Shown in pieces: positions 26,863 to 35,094 of a DNA stretch of 64,000 nt (position 1 is its first letter; every line of letters begins with the position of its first letter). This stretch comes from Gordonia sediminis (GTDB taxonomy: Bacteria; Actinomycetota; Actinomycetes; Mycobacteriales; Mycobacteriaceae), in the NCBI GenBank assembly GCA_004193205.1, contig RZUM01000002.1, positions 620,001 through 684,000 on the forward strand, given 5' to 3'. Both the position numbers and the translations under genes were made by a program. The notes under the pieces are model-generated. The model ran no database searches and was not told the origin of the DNA. It saw only the letters and a program-made list of their open reading frames with translations.

Positions 26863-28050
26863 TCAGACCGGCTCGGGATCGGGCCGCAGCACGCCGTACG
26901 CCACCAATCCGATCACCAGGCCCCAGAACGCGCCGCCGATGCCGAAGAACGTCACCCCCGACGCCGCGGCGACGAAGGTGAGCGCGGCCGGGATACGGGT
27001 TGCGGCGGCGGTGAACGCCCCGACGACCGCCGATGCGAAGGTACCCAGGAGGGCCAGTCCGGCGACGGCTTCGACCAAACCCCCGGGCGCGATCGCGGCC
27101 ACGGTGACCAGCGCTCCGGACAGGCCTGCCAGGATCAGGTAGGAAATGCCCGACGACACCCCGGCGATCCATCGCCGTGAGCGATCCGGCCCGGCCTCCT
27201 CCCCCGCCGCCAGTGCCGCCGACAGCGCGGCCAGGTTGACCGCGTGCCCGCCGAACGGTGCCGCGACCATCGTCCCCACCCCGGTGACCGTCATCGCGGC
27301 CCGCCATGGCGCGACGAAGCCGAACGACGACAGCACCGCGACACCCGGGATGTTCTGCGACGCCATGGTCACGATGAACAACGGCACCGCGATCCCGACC
27401 ACGGCCCCGACGTCCCAGGCGGGCACCGTGAACGTCAGCGCGGGAAGCCAATTCGCCGACGACACGGCCTCACCCGAGACCGCCACATGGACGCCGATGA
27501 CGACGAGTGCGGTCACCAGGGCCAGCGGCAGCGCCCAGCGGGGCAGCCAACGGGTTGCGGCCAGCCAGGCCGCCAGCACCGGAATCGTCAGCACCGGCAC
27601 ATCGACCAGGGACCGCATCGGGGCCAGACACAGGGTCAGCAACACCCCCGCCAGCATGGCCTGCGCGATCGGGGTCGGGATCCGAACGATCAACTCCCCC
27701 AACGCCGGAACCAGGCCGGTCATCAGGATCAACAGCCCGACGATTCCGAACGCGCCGACCGCGGCGGCCCACCCGGCGTGATAGGTGGCGCCCATACCCG
27801 CGAGCATCGCCGCGCCCGGTGTCGACCACGCCAGCGTGACCGGCGCCCGACTCCGGACGCTGAGCACGACGGCGCCGAGGCCGAAGACGACGGTCAGGGC
27901 CAGCAGACCCGACGCCGCCTGCTCGGCCGAGGCCCCGACGGCGCGCAATCCCGCGATGACCACCGCGAACGACGACGTGAAACCGACGAGCGCGGTCACC
28001 ACACCGGCGATGATCGGTTGCTGCAGTCGGTCTTGGGATGCGATGGTCAC
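26863..28050 (-). CDS. BenE-family benzoate/H+ symporter
   Basis: 395 residues with about 12 hydrophobic helices and BenE-like features: SFAVVIAGLRAVGASAEQAASG near the N-terminus, WSTPGAAML, PTPIAQAMLAGVLLTLCLAP and PFGGHAVNLAALSAAL. BenE imports benzoate with protons; no benzoate catabolic genes are in this window, so the natural substrate is open. Start is GTG at 28050. A perfect dyad operator lies 21 bp upstream and the XRE-cupin regulator is divergent. Confidence 0.88.
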   Translation of the reverse strand: MTIASQDRLQQPIIAGVVTALVGFTSSFAVVIAGLRAVGASAEQAASGLLALTVVFGLGAVVLSVRSRAPVTLAWSTPGAAMLAGMGATYHAGWAAAVGAFGIVGLLILMTGLVPALGELIVRIPTPIAQAMLAGVLLTLCLAPMRSLVDVPVLTIPVLAAWLAATRWLPRWALPLALVTALVVIGVHVAVSGEAVSSANWLPALTFTVPAWDVGAVVGIAVPLFIVTMASQNIPGVAVLSSFGFVAPWRAAMTVTGVGTMVAAPFGGHAVNLAALSAALAAGEEAGPDRSRRWIAGVSSGISYLILAGLSGALVTVAAIAPGGLVEAVAGLALLGTFASAVVGAFTAAATRIPAALTFVAAASGVTFFGIGGAFWGLVIGLVAYGVLRPDPEPV

Positions 28051-28070
28051 CCGGGAACAATACCCCAAAA

Positions 28071-28088
28071 CGTTCTGTAAACAGAACG
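28071..28088. promoter_or_regulatory. Operator between benE-type gene and XRE-cupin gene
   Basis: CGTTCTGT-AA-ACAGAACG: an 18-bp dyad with perfect 8-bp arms, centred in the 63-bp divergent intergenic gap. It is the obvious binding site of the XRE-cupin regulator and probably overlaps the promoters of both genes. Confidence 0.7.
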
Positions 28089-28113
28089 ACAAGACGGAGA
28101 GGACCCGTGCACA

Positions 28114-28638
28114 GTGACCGTCGAGAAGCATCGGCAGGCCGTCGGCGCCAGGATCGCCACGATCCGGGCCGAGCGCGGGTTGTCGCTGTCCGAGCTCGCC
28201 CGCCGGGCCCGCATCGGTAAGGGTTCACTGTCGGAAATCGAGGCCGGACAACGCAATCCGACCCTGGACACCCTCTACGCGGTGGCCGGTCCGCTCGGCG
28301 TCCCGCTCACCGCCCTGCTCGGCGAGGAGTCGGGCACGGAGGGCAGCGGCGAGTTCCTGCGCGCGCAGATCCTGCATGTCGAGCACCACCCCGACGGCGC
28401 CACGACCGAGGTGTTCTGGCTACGCGTGCTGCCCGGGGGCACCCGCACCTCGCCGGCGCACGGGGCGGGCGTGGTGGAGAACGTGCTCGTGGTGACCGGC
28501 GAACTCGTCGCGGGTCGCGCGGGGTCCGAACGCCACGCCGGCGCGGGCCAAACGCTGCAGTGGATCAGCGACGCCGACCACACGTATGCCAGCTCCGCCG
28601 GCGCGACCGCGGTGCTGACCATCCACTCGCCGGGCTGA
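28114..28638 (+). CDS. XRE-cupin transcriptional regulator
   Basis: 174 residues, GTG start: N-terminal XRE helix-turn-helix (LSELARRARIGKGSLSEIEAGQ, about residues 25-46) and a C-terminal cupin with GVVENVLVVTGELVAG. Divergent from the BenE-type transporter, so it most likely represses or activates it in response to an imported acid. An intrinsic terminator follows 14 bp after its stop. Confidence 0.9.
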   Translation: MTVEKHRQAVGARIATIRAERGLSLSELARRARIGKGSLSEIEAGQRNPTLDTLYAVAGPLGVPLTALLGEESGTEGSGEFLRAQILHVEHHPDGATTEVFWLRVLPGGTRTSPAHGAGVVENVLVVTGELVAGRAGSERHAGAGQTLQWISDADHTYASSAGATAVLTIHSPG

Positions 28639-28652
28639 CCGGCGCATACGCG

Positions 28653-28688
28653 TCGGTCCCGCTCACCCTGATGGGCGAGCGGGACCGA
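28653..28688. terminator. Bidirectional hairpin terminator
   Basis: TCGGTCCCGCTC pairs perfectly with GAGCGGGACCGA, with three further C-G pairs below a single mismatch and a TGAT loop. It lies between convergent genes (XRE-cupin and the second HbhA-like gene). There is no long T-run on either side. Confidence 0.7.
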
Positions 28689-28729
28689 ATTACTCATCGC
28701 GAGAAGCGATCTCGAATCAGGAGATCAGC

Positions 28730-29578
28730 TCACTCCTCGTCGGTCGACTCCGCGTCGGTCGACTCGGCGGCGGGCGCAGCCTTCTTGGCGGGCGCCTTCT
28801 TCGCCGGAGCCTTCTTGGCGGCCGCGATCTTCTTGGCCGGCGACGCGTCGGCGGTGCGGGCCTTGGCCTCGACAGTGCCTGCGGCGCCGTCGATCTCCTG
28901 CGCAGCCTCGGCCGCCTCTGCCTTGATGGTCTCGCCGGCCTCTTCGATGTCGGCGGCGAGGTCCTCGACCTTGCTGCTGACACGCCCGGTCAGCTTGGCG
29001 GCACGCTCACCGACCAGCCGGGTCTGCGACGACACGACGCCGAGGGCGTCCTCGGTCATGTCGACGGCTTCGTTGTAGACCTTGCCGGCGCGGTCGATGT
29101 TCTCCTGGACCAGCGGCTGCTGACGCAGGCGCTCGACGGCGCCCTCGCCGCGCTCGGCGAGCGAGTTGTAGAACTCGGTCGCGGCCTCGAGGTATCCCTC
29201 GTAGATCTTGCGCAGCTCCTCGGTGCTGAACTTGCCGCGAAGTTCCTCGATGGTCGCGGGTACGTCCTCGGGGAGGGCGGTGACGCGGGTCTTGGTCTCG
29301 CCGAAGCCGGCCTTCGCGTCCTCGACGGCCTTCTCGAAGCGTGCCTCAGCAGCCGAGCGGGTCTCCTCGAAACGAGTCTGGGCGGCCGAGCGGGTCTCCT
29401 CGAAACGCGTCTGAGCGGCCGAGCGGGTCTCCTCGAAACGGGTCTGGGCGGTCTCGCCGGCGGCCTCGGTGCGCTCACGCAGCTGCGCGACGATGTCGTT
29501 GAACTGGGCGAGGACGTAGTCACCGGCGCCGACGGCGGCGTAGACCGGGTTGGCAAGTGTGCGGGTTGTTTCACTCAT
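28730..29578 (-). CDS. Second HbhA-like protein with 11-residue repeats
   Basis: 282 residues with the HbhA layout: a coiled-coil N-terminal half (FSTEELRKIYEGYLEAATEFYNSL and NIDRAGKVYNEAVDMTEDALG align with the first HbhA copy at 22316-23287), a helical middle rich in Glu/Ala, and a short Lys tail (AKKAPAKKAPAKK) ending in acidic SxxE residues. Residues 44-76 are three exact 11-mers, AQTRFEETRSA. ATG at 29578 follows AAGGAGTCC. A paralogue 6 kb from hbhA with matching upstream operator motifs. Confidence 0.87.
   Translation of the reverse strand: MSETTRTLANPVYAAVGAGDYVLAQFNDIVAQLRERTEAAGETAQTRFEETRSAAQTRFEETRSAAQTRFEETRSAAEARFEKAVEDAKAGFGETKTRVTALPEDVPATIEELRGKFSTEELRKIYEGYLEAATEFYNSLAERGEGAVERLRQQPLVQENIDRAGKVYNEAVDMTEDALGVVSSQTRLVGERAAKLTGRVSSKVEDLAADIEEAGETIKAEAAEAAQEIDGAAGTVEAKARTADASPAKKIAAAKKAPAKKAPAKKAAPAAESTDAESTDEE
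29351..29449 (-). repeat. Three 33-bp in-frame repeats in the HbhA-like gene
   Basis: Each 33-bp unit encodes one AQTRFEETRSA. The DNA copies differ by only one or two bases, implying recent expansion; a fourth degenerate unit (AEARFEKAVED) follows. Eleven residues is three helical turns, so copy number would lengthen the coiled coil without breaking its phase. Confidence 0.85.
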
Positions 29579-29725
29579 GGCGGACTCCTTCGGTTGTGGT
29601 CACCAATCGCACTGCGACACAATGGACTCAGCCGACGAACCGGGTCAGCGACCCGCCGGCGATGTCCGTGGATGTCGATGGCGCTTGGGCCATGTGCGAT
29701 CTTCCACTTCCCAGTATCCACGCTC

Positions 29726-29754
29726 TGCTAACAATTGCAAGCGTTTTGCTAGCA
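29726..29754. promoter_or_regulatory. Triple TGCWARCR operator upstream of HbhA-like gene
   Basis: TGCTAACA-AT-TGCAAGCG-TTT-TGCTAGCA: three head-to-tail copies of the element found twice upstream of the XRE-hbhA operon. It is about 150 bp upstream of the start codon of the gene at 28730-29578. On the minus strand TTGCAA here could serve as a -35 box with TACTGG about 18 bp on. Confidence 0.55.
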
Positions 29755-29809
29755 GGTGAGGTTCACGTCACCATTTGTTGATCCAGCGTCAACATCGGCG
29801 ACACGAGAA

Positions 29810-29831
29810 CGGCCTGATCAGGCCGGTTTTT
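29810..29831 (+). terminator. Plus-strand terminator-like hairpin
   Basis: CGGCCT-GATC-AGGCCG followed by GTTTTT reads as a compact intrinsic terminator on the plus strand, ending at the stop codon of the minus-strand fadB2-like gene. No plus-strand gene precedes it; it could end an antisense or small RNA from the 29580-29810 gap. Confidence 0.45.
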
Positions 29832-30709
29832 CACCGTGCCGCGTCGGCGTACCGATAGAAGCCGCGACCGGCCTTCTTGCCCAGCCGTCCCGCCTCGACC
29901 ATGCGCAAAAGCAGCGGTGGCGGGGAGTAGAGGGGCTCTTTGAACTCCTCGTACATGGAGTCGGCGATCGCCTTAATGGTGTCGAGGCCGACCAGATCGG
30001 CCAGCTTCAGCGGACCCATCGGGTGGGCGCAGCCGAGGACCATGCCCTTGTCGACATCCTCCTCGGAGGCGAATCCGCTCTCCACCATGCGGATCGCGGA
30101 CAGCAGATAGGGCACCAGGAGCGCGTTGACGATGAACCCGGAACGGTCCGCGGAACGGATGACCTGTTTGCCGAGCACGTCGTGGGCGAATGTCTCGGCG
30201 CGTTCGCTCACCTCGGGCGAGGTCATCAGTGTGGTGACCAACTCGACGAGTGGCAGTACCGGGACGGGGTTGAAGAAGTGCATGCCGATGACCCGCTCGG
30301 CGTGCTGAGTCGACATGCCCAGCTTCATGATCGGGATCGACGAGGTGTTGGAGGCGAGTACCGCGTTCGGGTCGGCGACGACCTTGTCGAGATCGGCGAA
30401 GATCTGGGTCTTGACCGCCTCGTCCTCGACGATGGCCTCGCAGACGAACTGCCGATCGGCGAAGTCACCCAGATCGGAGGTGAACCGCAGCCGCGACGCG
30501 GCCTGCTCACGCTCACGCTCGGTCAGTTTCCCGCTGGAGACACCCCGATCCAGAGACCGCAGGATGCGCGCACGCCCGACCCCGGTGAGTTCGCGGGTGG
30601 CTTCGTAGACCAGGACGTCGGTGTGCGCCCGCGCGCACACCTCGGCGATGCCGGCCCCCATCTGCCCCGCACCAACGACGCCGACCCGAGAAATGCCTTC
30701 GCCAGCCAC
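29831..30709 (-). CDS. fadB2: 3-hydroxybutyryl-CoA dehydrogenase
   Basis: Oxidises L-3-hydroxyacyl-CoA to 3-oxoacyl-CoA with NAD(P) in beta-oxidation or butyrate metabolism. 292 residues: N-terminal Rossmann GVVGAGQMGAGIAEVCA, SNTSSIPI, catalytic HFFNPVPVLPLVE, and C-terminal DxxGFIVN-type RSGFIVNALLVPYL plus LGCAHPMGPLKLADLVGLD. I chose GTG at 30709, five bases after GAGG; an upstream start would add 11 residues. It lies directly downstream of aceA on the same strand, the arrangement remembered for Rv0467-Rv0468. Confidence 0.94.
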   Translation of the reverse strand: MAGEGISRVGVVGAGQMGAGIAEVCARAHTDVLVYEATRELTGVGRARILRSLDRGVSSGKLTEREREQAASRLRFTSDLGDFADRQFVCEAIVEDEAVKTQIFADLDKVVADPNAVLASNTSSIPIMKLGMSTQHAERVIGMHFFNPVPVLPLVELVTTLMTSPEVSERAETFAHDVLGKQVIRSADRSGFIVNALLVPYLLSAIRMVESGFASEEDVDKGMVLGCAHPMGPLKLADLVGLDTIKAIADSMYEEFKEPLYSPPPLLLRMVEAGRLGKKAGRGFYRYADAAR

Positions 30710-30920
30710 ACTAACCTCGCATCTAAAAGATCTACGTAACAACAGATTTCACTTCGAAGGCGACCCTTCGAGACGCCGGCTCGGCCAGCGCCTCGCGCGG
30801 CTCCTCAGGGAGCGGTGGGCGCCGCCGGCTCCTCGGAGAACGGCAGGCGACCCGCAACAACTGATCTCGCAAGAACATGGGTAACTCCCGGGGTACGGGC
30901 TAACCCCCACAAATGCCAAC

Positions 30921-30953
30921 AGGCGGCCCGCAACGGATAGTCACGGACCGCCT
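30921..30953 (-). terminator. Intrinsic-type terminator after aceA
   Basis: AGGCGGTCCG pairs with CGGGCCGCCT (one T-G wobble) around a 13-nt loop, 38 bp after the aceA stop. The T-rich follow-up on the minus strand is weak (GTTGGCATTTG). Confidence 0.6.
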
Positions 30954-30990
30954 GACGCCTCGAAAAAATTCGCGGAGAGGCGGGCGAGCT

Positions 30991-32286
30991 CTAGTGGAAC
31001 TGGCCTTCTTCGGTGGAGCCCTTCAGGGCAGCCGTCGAGGTGTTGGGGTCGACCGTGGTGGCGATGCTGTCGAAGTAGCCGGCGCCGACCTCACGCTGGT
31101 GCTTGACGGCGGTGAAGCCACGCTCTTCGGCGGCCTTGAACTCGCGGTTCTGCAGGTCGACGAAGGCGGTCATCTGCTCGCGGGCGTAGCCGTAGGCCAG
31201 GTCGAACATGCCGTAGTTGAGCGAGTGGAAGCCGGCCAGGGTGATGAACTGGAAGGTGAAGCCCATGGCACCGAGTTCGTTCTGGAACTTGGCGATCGTG
31301 GAATCGTCGAGGTGCGCGCTCCAGTTGAAGGACGGGCTGCAGTTGTAGGACAGCAGCTGGTCGGGGTACTCGGACTTGACGGACTCCGCGAACTTGCGGG
31401 CGAGCTCGAGATCCGGGGTACCGGTCTCCATCCAGATCATGTCGGCGTACGGAGCGTAGGACTTCGCACGGGCGATGCACGGCTCGATGCCGTTGCGCAC
31501 GTGGTAGTAGCCCTCGGCGGTGCGCTCGCCGGTGATGAACGGACGGTCACGCTCGTCCACATCGGAGGTGATCAGCGTGGCGGCCTCGGCGTCGGTGCGG
31601 GCGATGACGACGGTCGGGACACCGGCGACGTCGGCGGCCAGGCGAGCCGAGTTCAGGGTGCGAACGTGCTGCTGGGTCGGGATGAGCACCTTGCCACCGA
31701 GGTGACCGCACTTCTTCTCCGACGCGAGCTGATCCTCCCAGTGGGTGCCGGCGGCACCTGCGGCGATCATCGCCTTCTGCAGTTCGTAAACGTTGAGCGC
31801 GCCACCGAAGCCGGCCTCACCATCGGCGACGATCGGCACGAGCCAGTTGTCGACCGAGTCGTCACCCTCGACGCGCGAGATCTCGTCGGCGCGGAGCAGG
31901 GCGTTGTTGATGCGACGCACGACGTTCGGCACCGAGTTGGCCGGGTAGAGCGACTGGTCGGGGTAGGTGTGGCCGGAGAGGTTCGCGTCACCGGCGACCT
32001 GCCAACCCGACAGGTAGACGGCCTTGAGACCGGCACGAACCTGCTGAACAGCCTGGTTACCGGTCAGCGCGCCGAGTGCGTTGATGTAGCTGCCGTCACC
32101 CTTGGTCACGCCGTCCCAGAGGATCTCGGCGCCGCGGCGGGCGAGGGTGTGCTCCTCGACGACCGAACCCTGCAGCTTGGCGACCTGCTCGGCGGTGTAA
32201 TCGCGCTTGACGTTGTCCCAGCGCGGGTTGCTGTCCCAATCCTGCTGGATCTCCGCGGCGGTGCGGGGCTTTCCGACGTTGCTCAT
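30991..32286 (-). CDS. aceA: Isocitrate lyase
   Basis: Cleaves isocitrate to glyoxylate and succinate, the entry to the glyoxylate shunt needed on acetate and fatty acids. 431 residues; the catalytic loop [13 protein letters not shown] holds Cys193, and the substrate-binding [20 protein letters not shown] and YNCSPSFNW segments are intact. The length and sequence match mycobacterial Icl1 (catalytic Cys191 there). The 415-bp upstream region holds RamB-like and CRP-like sites, fitting carbon-source control. Confidence 0.98.
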   Translation of the reverse strand: MSNVGKPRTAAEIQQDWDSNPRWDNVKRDYTAEQVAKLQGSVVEEHTLARRGAEILWDGVTKGDGSYINALGALTGNQAVQQVRAGLKAVYLSGWQVAGDANLSGHTYPDQSLYPANSVPNVVRRINNALLRADEISRVEGDDSVDNWLVPIVADGEAGFGGALNVYELQKAMIAAGAAGTHWEDQLASEKKCGHLGGKVLIPTQQHVRTLNSARLAADVAGVPTVVIARTDAEAATLITSDVDERDRPFITGERTAEGYYHVRNGIEPCIARAKSYAPYADMIWMETGTPDLELARKFAESVKSEYPDQLLSYNCSPSFNWSAHLDDSTIAKFQNELGAMGFTFQFITLAGFHSLNYGMFDLAYGYAREQMTAFVDLQNREFKAAEERGFTAVKHQREVGAGYFDSIATTVDPNTSTAALKGSTEEGQFH

Positions 32287-32382
32287 TGCCTACTTCGCTT
32301 TCGTTTTGTCGTGCTTCGACCCGAGGGCTCCGGGGGTCTCGGTGCTGACAGACAGTTCCGGGATGTGAACGACGGACCTAAC

Positions 32383-32392
32383 CTTTGCGAAC
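32383..32392. promoter_or_regulatory. Weaker RamB-like half site upstream of aceA
   Basis: CTTTGCGAAC, one base from the CTTTGCAAA core of the RamB motif known in Corynebacterium glutamicum, about 100 bp upstream of the aceA start. Confidence 0.4.
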
Positions 32393-32502
32393 AATTCGTC
32401 GCTCCCCGGTGGTGCCTGAAATAAGGGTGCCACAGATCAAAGTCGCAGGTCCAATCCCTTTTGGGTGCAAAATTGGGACAGCTAGAGGGCGGGATTTGCC
32501 AA

Positions 32503-32514
32503 GTTTGCAAACCT
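32503..32514. promoter_or_regulatory. RamB-like operator upstream of aceA
   Basis: AAGTTTGCAAAC contains the perfect palindrome GTTTGCAAAC, matching the reported RamB core (ACTTTGCAAA type). A second TTTGCC half site lies 6 bp to the left. It is about 220 bp upstream of the aceA start. The ramB gene is 1 kb away, and RamB is known to act on glyoxylate genes. Confidence 0.6.
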
Positions 32515-32543
32515 CGACGTGTGAAGAAGAGACCCGCCATCGT

Positions 32544-32570
32544 AAAAAAGTACGCGCGTACTGCGTTTTT
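32544..32570 (-). terminator. Terminator candidate after the lipoprotein gene
   Basis: On the minus strand AGTACGCGCGTACT, a perfect 14-bp palindrome (32549-32562), is followed by TTTTTT and preceded by AAAAACGC, which can extend the stem through the T-run. It lies 130 bp past the lipoprotein stop. An operator role for the palindrome is the alternative. Confidence 0.5.
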
Positions 32571-32647
32571 GTTGTCCAGGCCGCCCGCCGCGTCGGCGCG
32601 AGGCCGGGGCCCGGATGCCACCGCCGGCGAGGCCACCGAGGCCGGAA

Positions 32648-32663
32648 TGTGATGTGTTTCACA
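32648..32663. promoter_or_regulatory. CRP/GlxR-type box
   Basis: TGTGA-TGTGTT-TCACA is an exact match to the CRP-family consensus TGTGAN6TCACA, used by mycobacterial Crp and corynebacterial GlxR. It lies in the gap upstream of aceA, about 360 bp before its start and 39 bp past the lipoprotein stop. The gap 32287-32701 contains no gene. Confidence 0.65.
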
Positions 32664-32701
32664 CTACTTGCGGGCGGGAACGTATCCGTCGACGGCGCCG
32701 A

Positions 32702-33469
32702 TCAGCCCGCGGCGGCGCTCACCGCCTGCCCGAAGAGCGCGGAGAACTCCGCCGCGCTCATCGGTTCGACGGGTTCGGCGGGTGCCGGACCGGCCGGGGT
32801 CGCCTCCCCCGACACGGTCAGCTGGACGGTGACCGAACCCGTCCCGGGACGATCGAGCGCCGCGTACCCCGCATAGCCCACCTGAGCTCGGACCCCACCG
32901 TCGGGAAGCGTGGTGGTCACCACCGACCGCAGCACGAGGGACTGCTCGATTGCCTCGGAACGCCCCGACTCCGACTCCGAATCCGGCATCGGCAGTTCCG
33001 AATAGCGGGTGACGATCCGGGTGCCGCGCAGGTCACCGTTGTGAATTGTCGTGGTCGTGGTGGCGCAGATGCCGGTGGTCACCCGGATGTCGGAGTCGAT
33101 GTCGCGGCGCGCCGTGGTCACCAGCTCGACGAGGCCCGACCCCGAGGCCCGGGCCGCGAGCACCGCGGCATTGCCGGCGGTCAGTTGTGCGTTGAGCTCC
33201 GCGTCTGCGGTCGGGCGGCACTCCGGCGGGTCGACCCCGGCCGATTCCGCGGAGTCGACGGCGCCCTGATTGCTCGCGACGAGATCGGCGACCGAGAGCT
33301 GGGCGGGGGTGAAGCCGGCGGGCAGATCGTCGGGCGAGAGCAGCAGGTCGGCCGGAACGGCCGAGGGTGGCGATGGTGTCGTACCCGAACCACAGCCGAA
33401 GAGGACGGCCAGGGCGAAGACCGCCGTGGTCACCCCCGCCGCCCAGCGCCGAGACACCAGGACACCCAC
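32702..33469 (-). CDS. Putative lipoprotein of unknown function
   Basis: 255 residues. The GTG-start reading (GTG at 33469) gives SRRWAAGVTTAVFALAVLFGCGSG, a signal peptide ending in a lipobox-like LFGC, so the mature protein should be anchored outside. The mature part is Ser/Ala/Thr-rich with no domain I recognise; SPDDLPAGF near the start is frequent in mycobacterial lipoproteins such as LpqN/LppX-type relatives but is not diagnostic. Divergent from ramB with 40 bp between starts. Confidence 0.72.
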   Translation of the reverse strand: MGVLVSRRWAAGVTTAVFALAVLFGCGSGTTPSPPSAVPADLLLSPDDLPAGFTPAQLSVADLVASNQGAVDSAESAGVDPPECRPTADAELNAQLTAGNAAVLAARASGSGLVELVTTARRDIDSDIRVTTGICATTTTTIHNGDLRGTRIVTRYSELPMPDSESESGRSEAIEQSLVLRSVVTTTLPDGGVRAQVGYAGYAALDRPGTGSVTVQLTVSGEATPAGPAPAEPVEPMSAAEFSALFGQAVSAAAG

Positions 33470-33509
33470 GGCCTCACCGTACCCTGGACACCGAATGCAG
33501 GAGGATGCC

Positions 33510-34928
33510 ATGACCAAGACCTACGTCGGTTCGCGGCTGCGTCAGCTGCGTTCGGAGCGCGGACTCTCGCAGGTCGCCCTCGCCCAGACGCTGTCGATCT
33601 CGCCGTCCTACCTCAACCAGATCGAGCACGACGCCCGGCCGCTGACCGTCCCGGTGCTGTCGAAGATCACCGAGGTCTTCGGTATCGACGAAGAGTTCTT
33701 CGACACCCAGGACAACGTGCGGCTCGTCGCCGAACTACGCGAGGTGCTGCTCGACGACGACGTGGAGGCCCCGCAGGGCGCGACCGACGTGTCCGAGATC
33801 AGTTCGGTGGTCTCGACCCACCCCGCCATCGCGCAGGCGATGGTGAACCTGCACCGGCGCTATCGCATCGCCACCGACCAACTCGCCGCGGTCACCGACG
33901 AACGCGGCGATCGCAGCATGCGGGGTTCGATCACCGCACCGCACGAAGAGGTGCGCGACTATTTCTACCAGCGGCGCAACTACATCCACGCCCTCGACGT
34001 CGCAGCCGAGGAGATGACGGCGCGGATGCGCATGCACTCCGCCGACATCCGCCGTGAGATCTCCAGCCGACTCGAGAACGTGCACGGGGTGAGCATCGTC
34101 AGGCGCGTCGACCTCGGTGACTACACGCTGCATCGTTTCGATCCGGAGACCCGGCGTCTGGAGTTCTCCGCGGCGCTGTCGGCCGGTCAACGCACGATGA
34201 AACTCGCCGCTGAGCTCGGCTATCTCGAATACGGCGACCTCCTCAACGGACTCGCCGACGAGGGAAATTTCACCAGCGAGGAGGCGCGAGCGCTCGCGCT
34301 GCTCGGGCTGGCCAACTACTTTGCCGCCGCCGCGGTCTTGCCCTACGGCCAATTCCACGGTGCCGCAGAGGACTTCCGTTACGACATCGAGCGACTATCG
34401 GCCTTCTACGCGGTCTCCTACGAGACCATCTGCCATCGACTGTCCACGCTGCAGCGCCCGAACCTTCGCGGCATCCCGTGGTCGTTCGTGCGTGTCGACC
34501 GGGCCGGCAACATGTCGAAGCGGCAGTCCGCCACCGGATTTCATTTCTCCTCCAGCGGTGGCACCTGCCCACTGTGGGCCGTCTACGAAACCTTCGCGTC
34601 GCCCGGGAAGATCCTCACCCAGATCGCCGAGATGCCCGACGGCCGTGAGTATTTCTGGGTGGCACGGACCGTCGAGCGACGGGCGGCCCGCTACGGGCAG
34701 CCCGGCAAGACGTTCGCGATCGGTCTCGGCTGCGAACTGCGGCATGCGGGCCGGGTGATCTACTCCGACGGACTCGAGATCGGCCCACAGGCCAGCGTCA
34801 CACCCATCGGCGCCGGCTGCCGGGTCTGCGATCGCCAGAATTGCCCGCAGCGCGCCTTCCCGGCGCTCGGCGTCCAGCTGCGGATCGATTCCCACCGCAG
34901 CACCGTGTCGCCCTACATGACCAGCTGA
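33510..34928 (+). CDS. ramB: RamB-type transcriptional regulator of acetate/glyoxylate genes
   Basis: 472 residues, normal for RamB. N-terminal XRE helix-turn-helix (LSQVALAQTLSISPSYLNQIE, about residues 19-39), then an IrrE-like/DUF2083 region of the short-chain fatty-acyl regulator family (HALDVAAEEMTARMRMHS, GNFTSEEARALALLGLANYFAAA) and a C-terminal CRVCDRQNCPQRAFP cluster that may bind zinc. ATG at 33510 follows AGGAGG. RamB represses aceA/aceB in corynebacteria and mycobacterial icl1; matching sites occur upstream of aceA. Remembered as Rv0465c. Confidence 0.94.
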   Translation: MTKTYVGSRLRQLRSERGLSQVALAQTLSISPSYLNQIEHDARPLTVPVLSKITEVFGIDEEFFDTQDNVRLVAELREVLLDDDVEAPQGATDVSEISSVVSTHPAIAQAMVNLHRRYRIATDQLAAVTDERGDRSMRGSITAPHEEVRDYFYQRRNYIHALDVAAEEMTARMRMHSADIRREISSRLENVHGVSIVRRVDLGDYTLHRFDPETRRLEFSAALSAGQRTMKLAAELGYLEYGDLLNGLADEGNFTSEEARALALLGLANYFAAAAVLPYGQFHGAAEDFRYDIERLSAFYAVSYETICHRLSTLQRPNLRGIPWSFVRVDRAGNMSKRQSATGFHFSSSGGTCPLWAVYETFASPGKILTQIAEMPDGREYFWVARTVERRAARYGQPGKTFAIGLGCELRHAGRVIYSDGLEIGPQASVTPIGAGCRVCDRQNCPQRAFPALGVQLRIDSHRSTVSPYMTS

Positions 34929-35094
34929 TTCGCGGTCCCCGGCAGACGCGCCGGCGACGTCCTCGGAGATCACGAACCGGTACCGATTCGGATCTGGTTG
35001 GTCATTTGTCCAGGTCTTCCGACTGAGACGAGTCGTAGTATTCGTCTCAGTGTGCGGGACGTCGGGGTCTCGCGCCCGAGCAGGAGCCACGCCC

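Noticed and set aside
30913-32424. 503-codon plus-strand frame over isocitrate lyase
   Set aside because: Exact antisense of aceA, Gly/Val/Asp-rich, with no recognisable fold.
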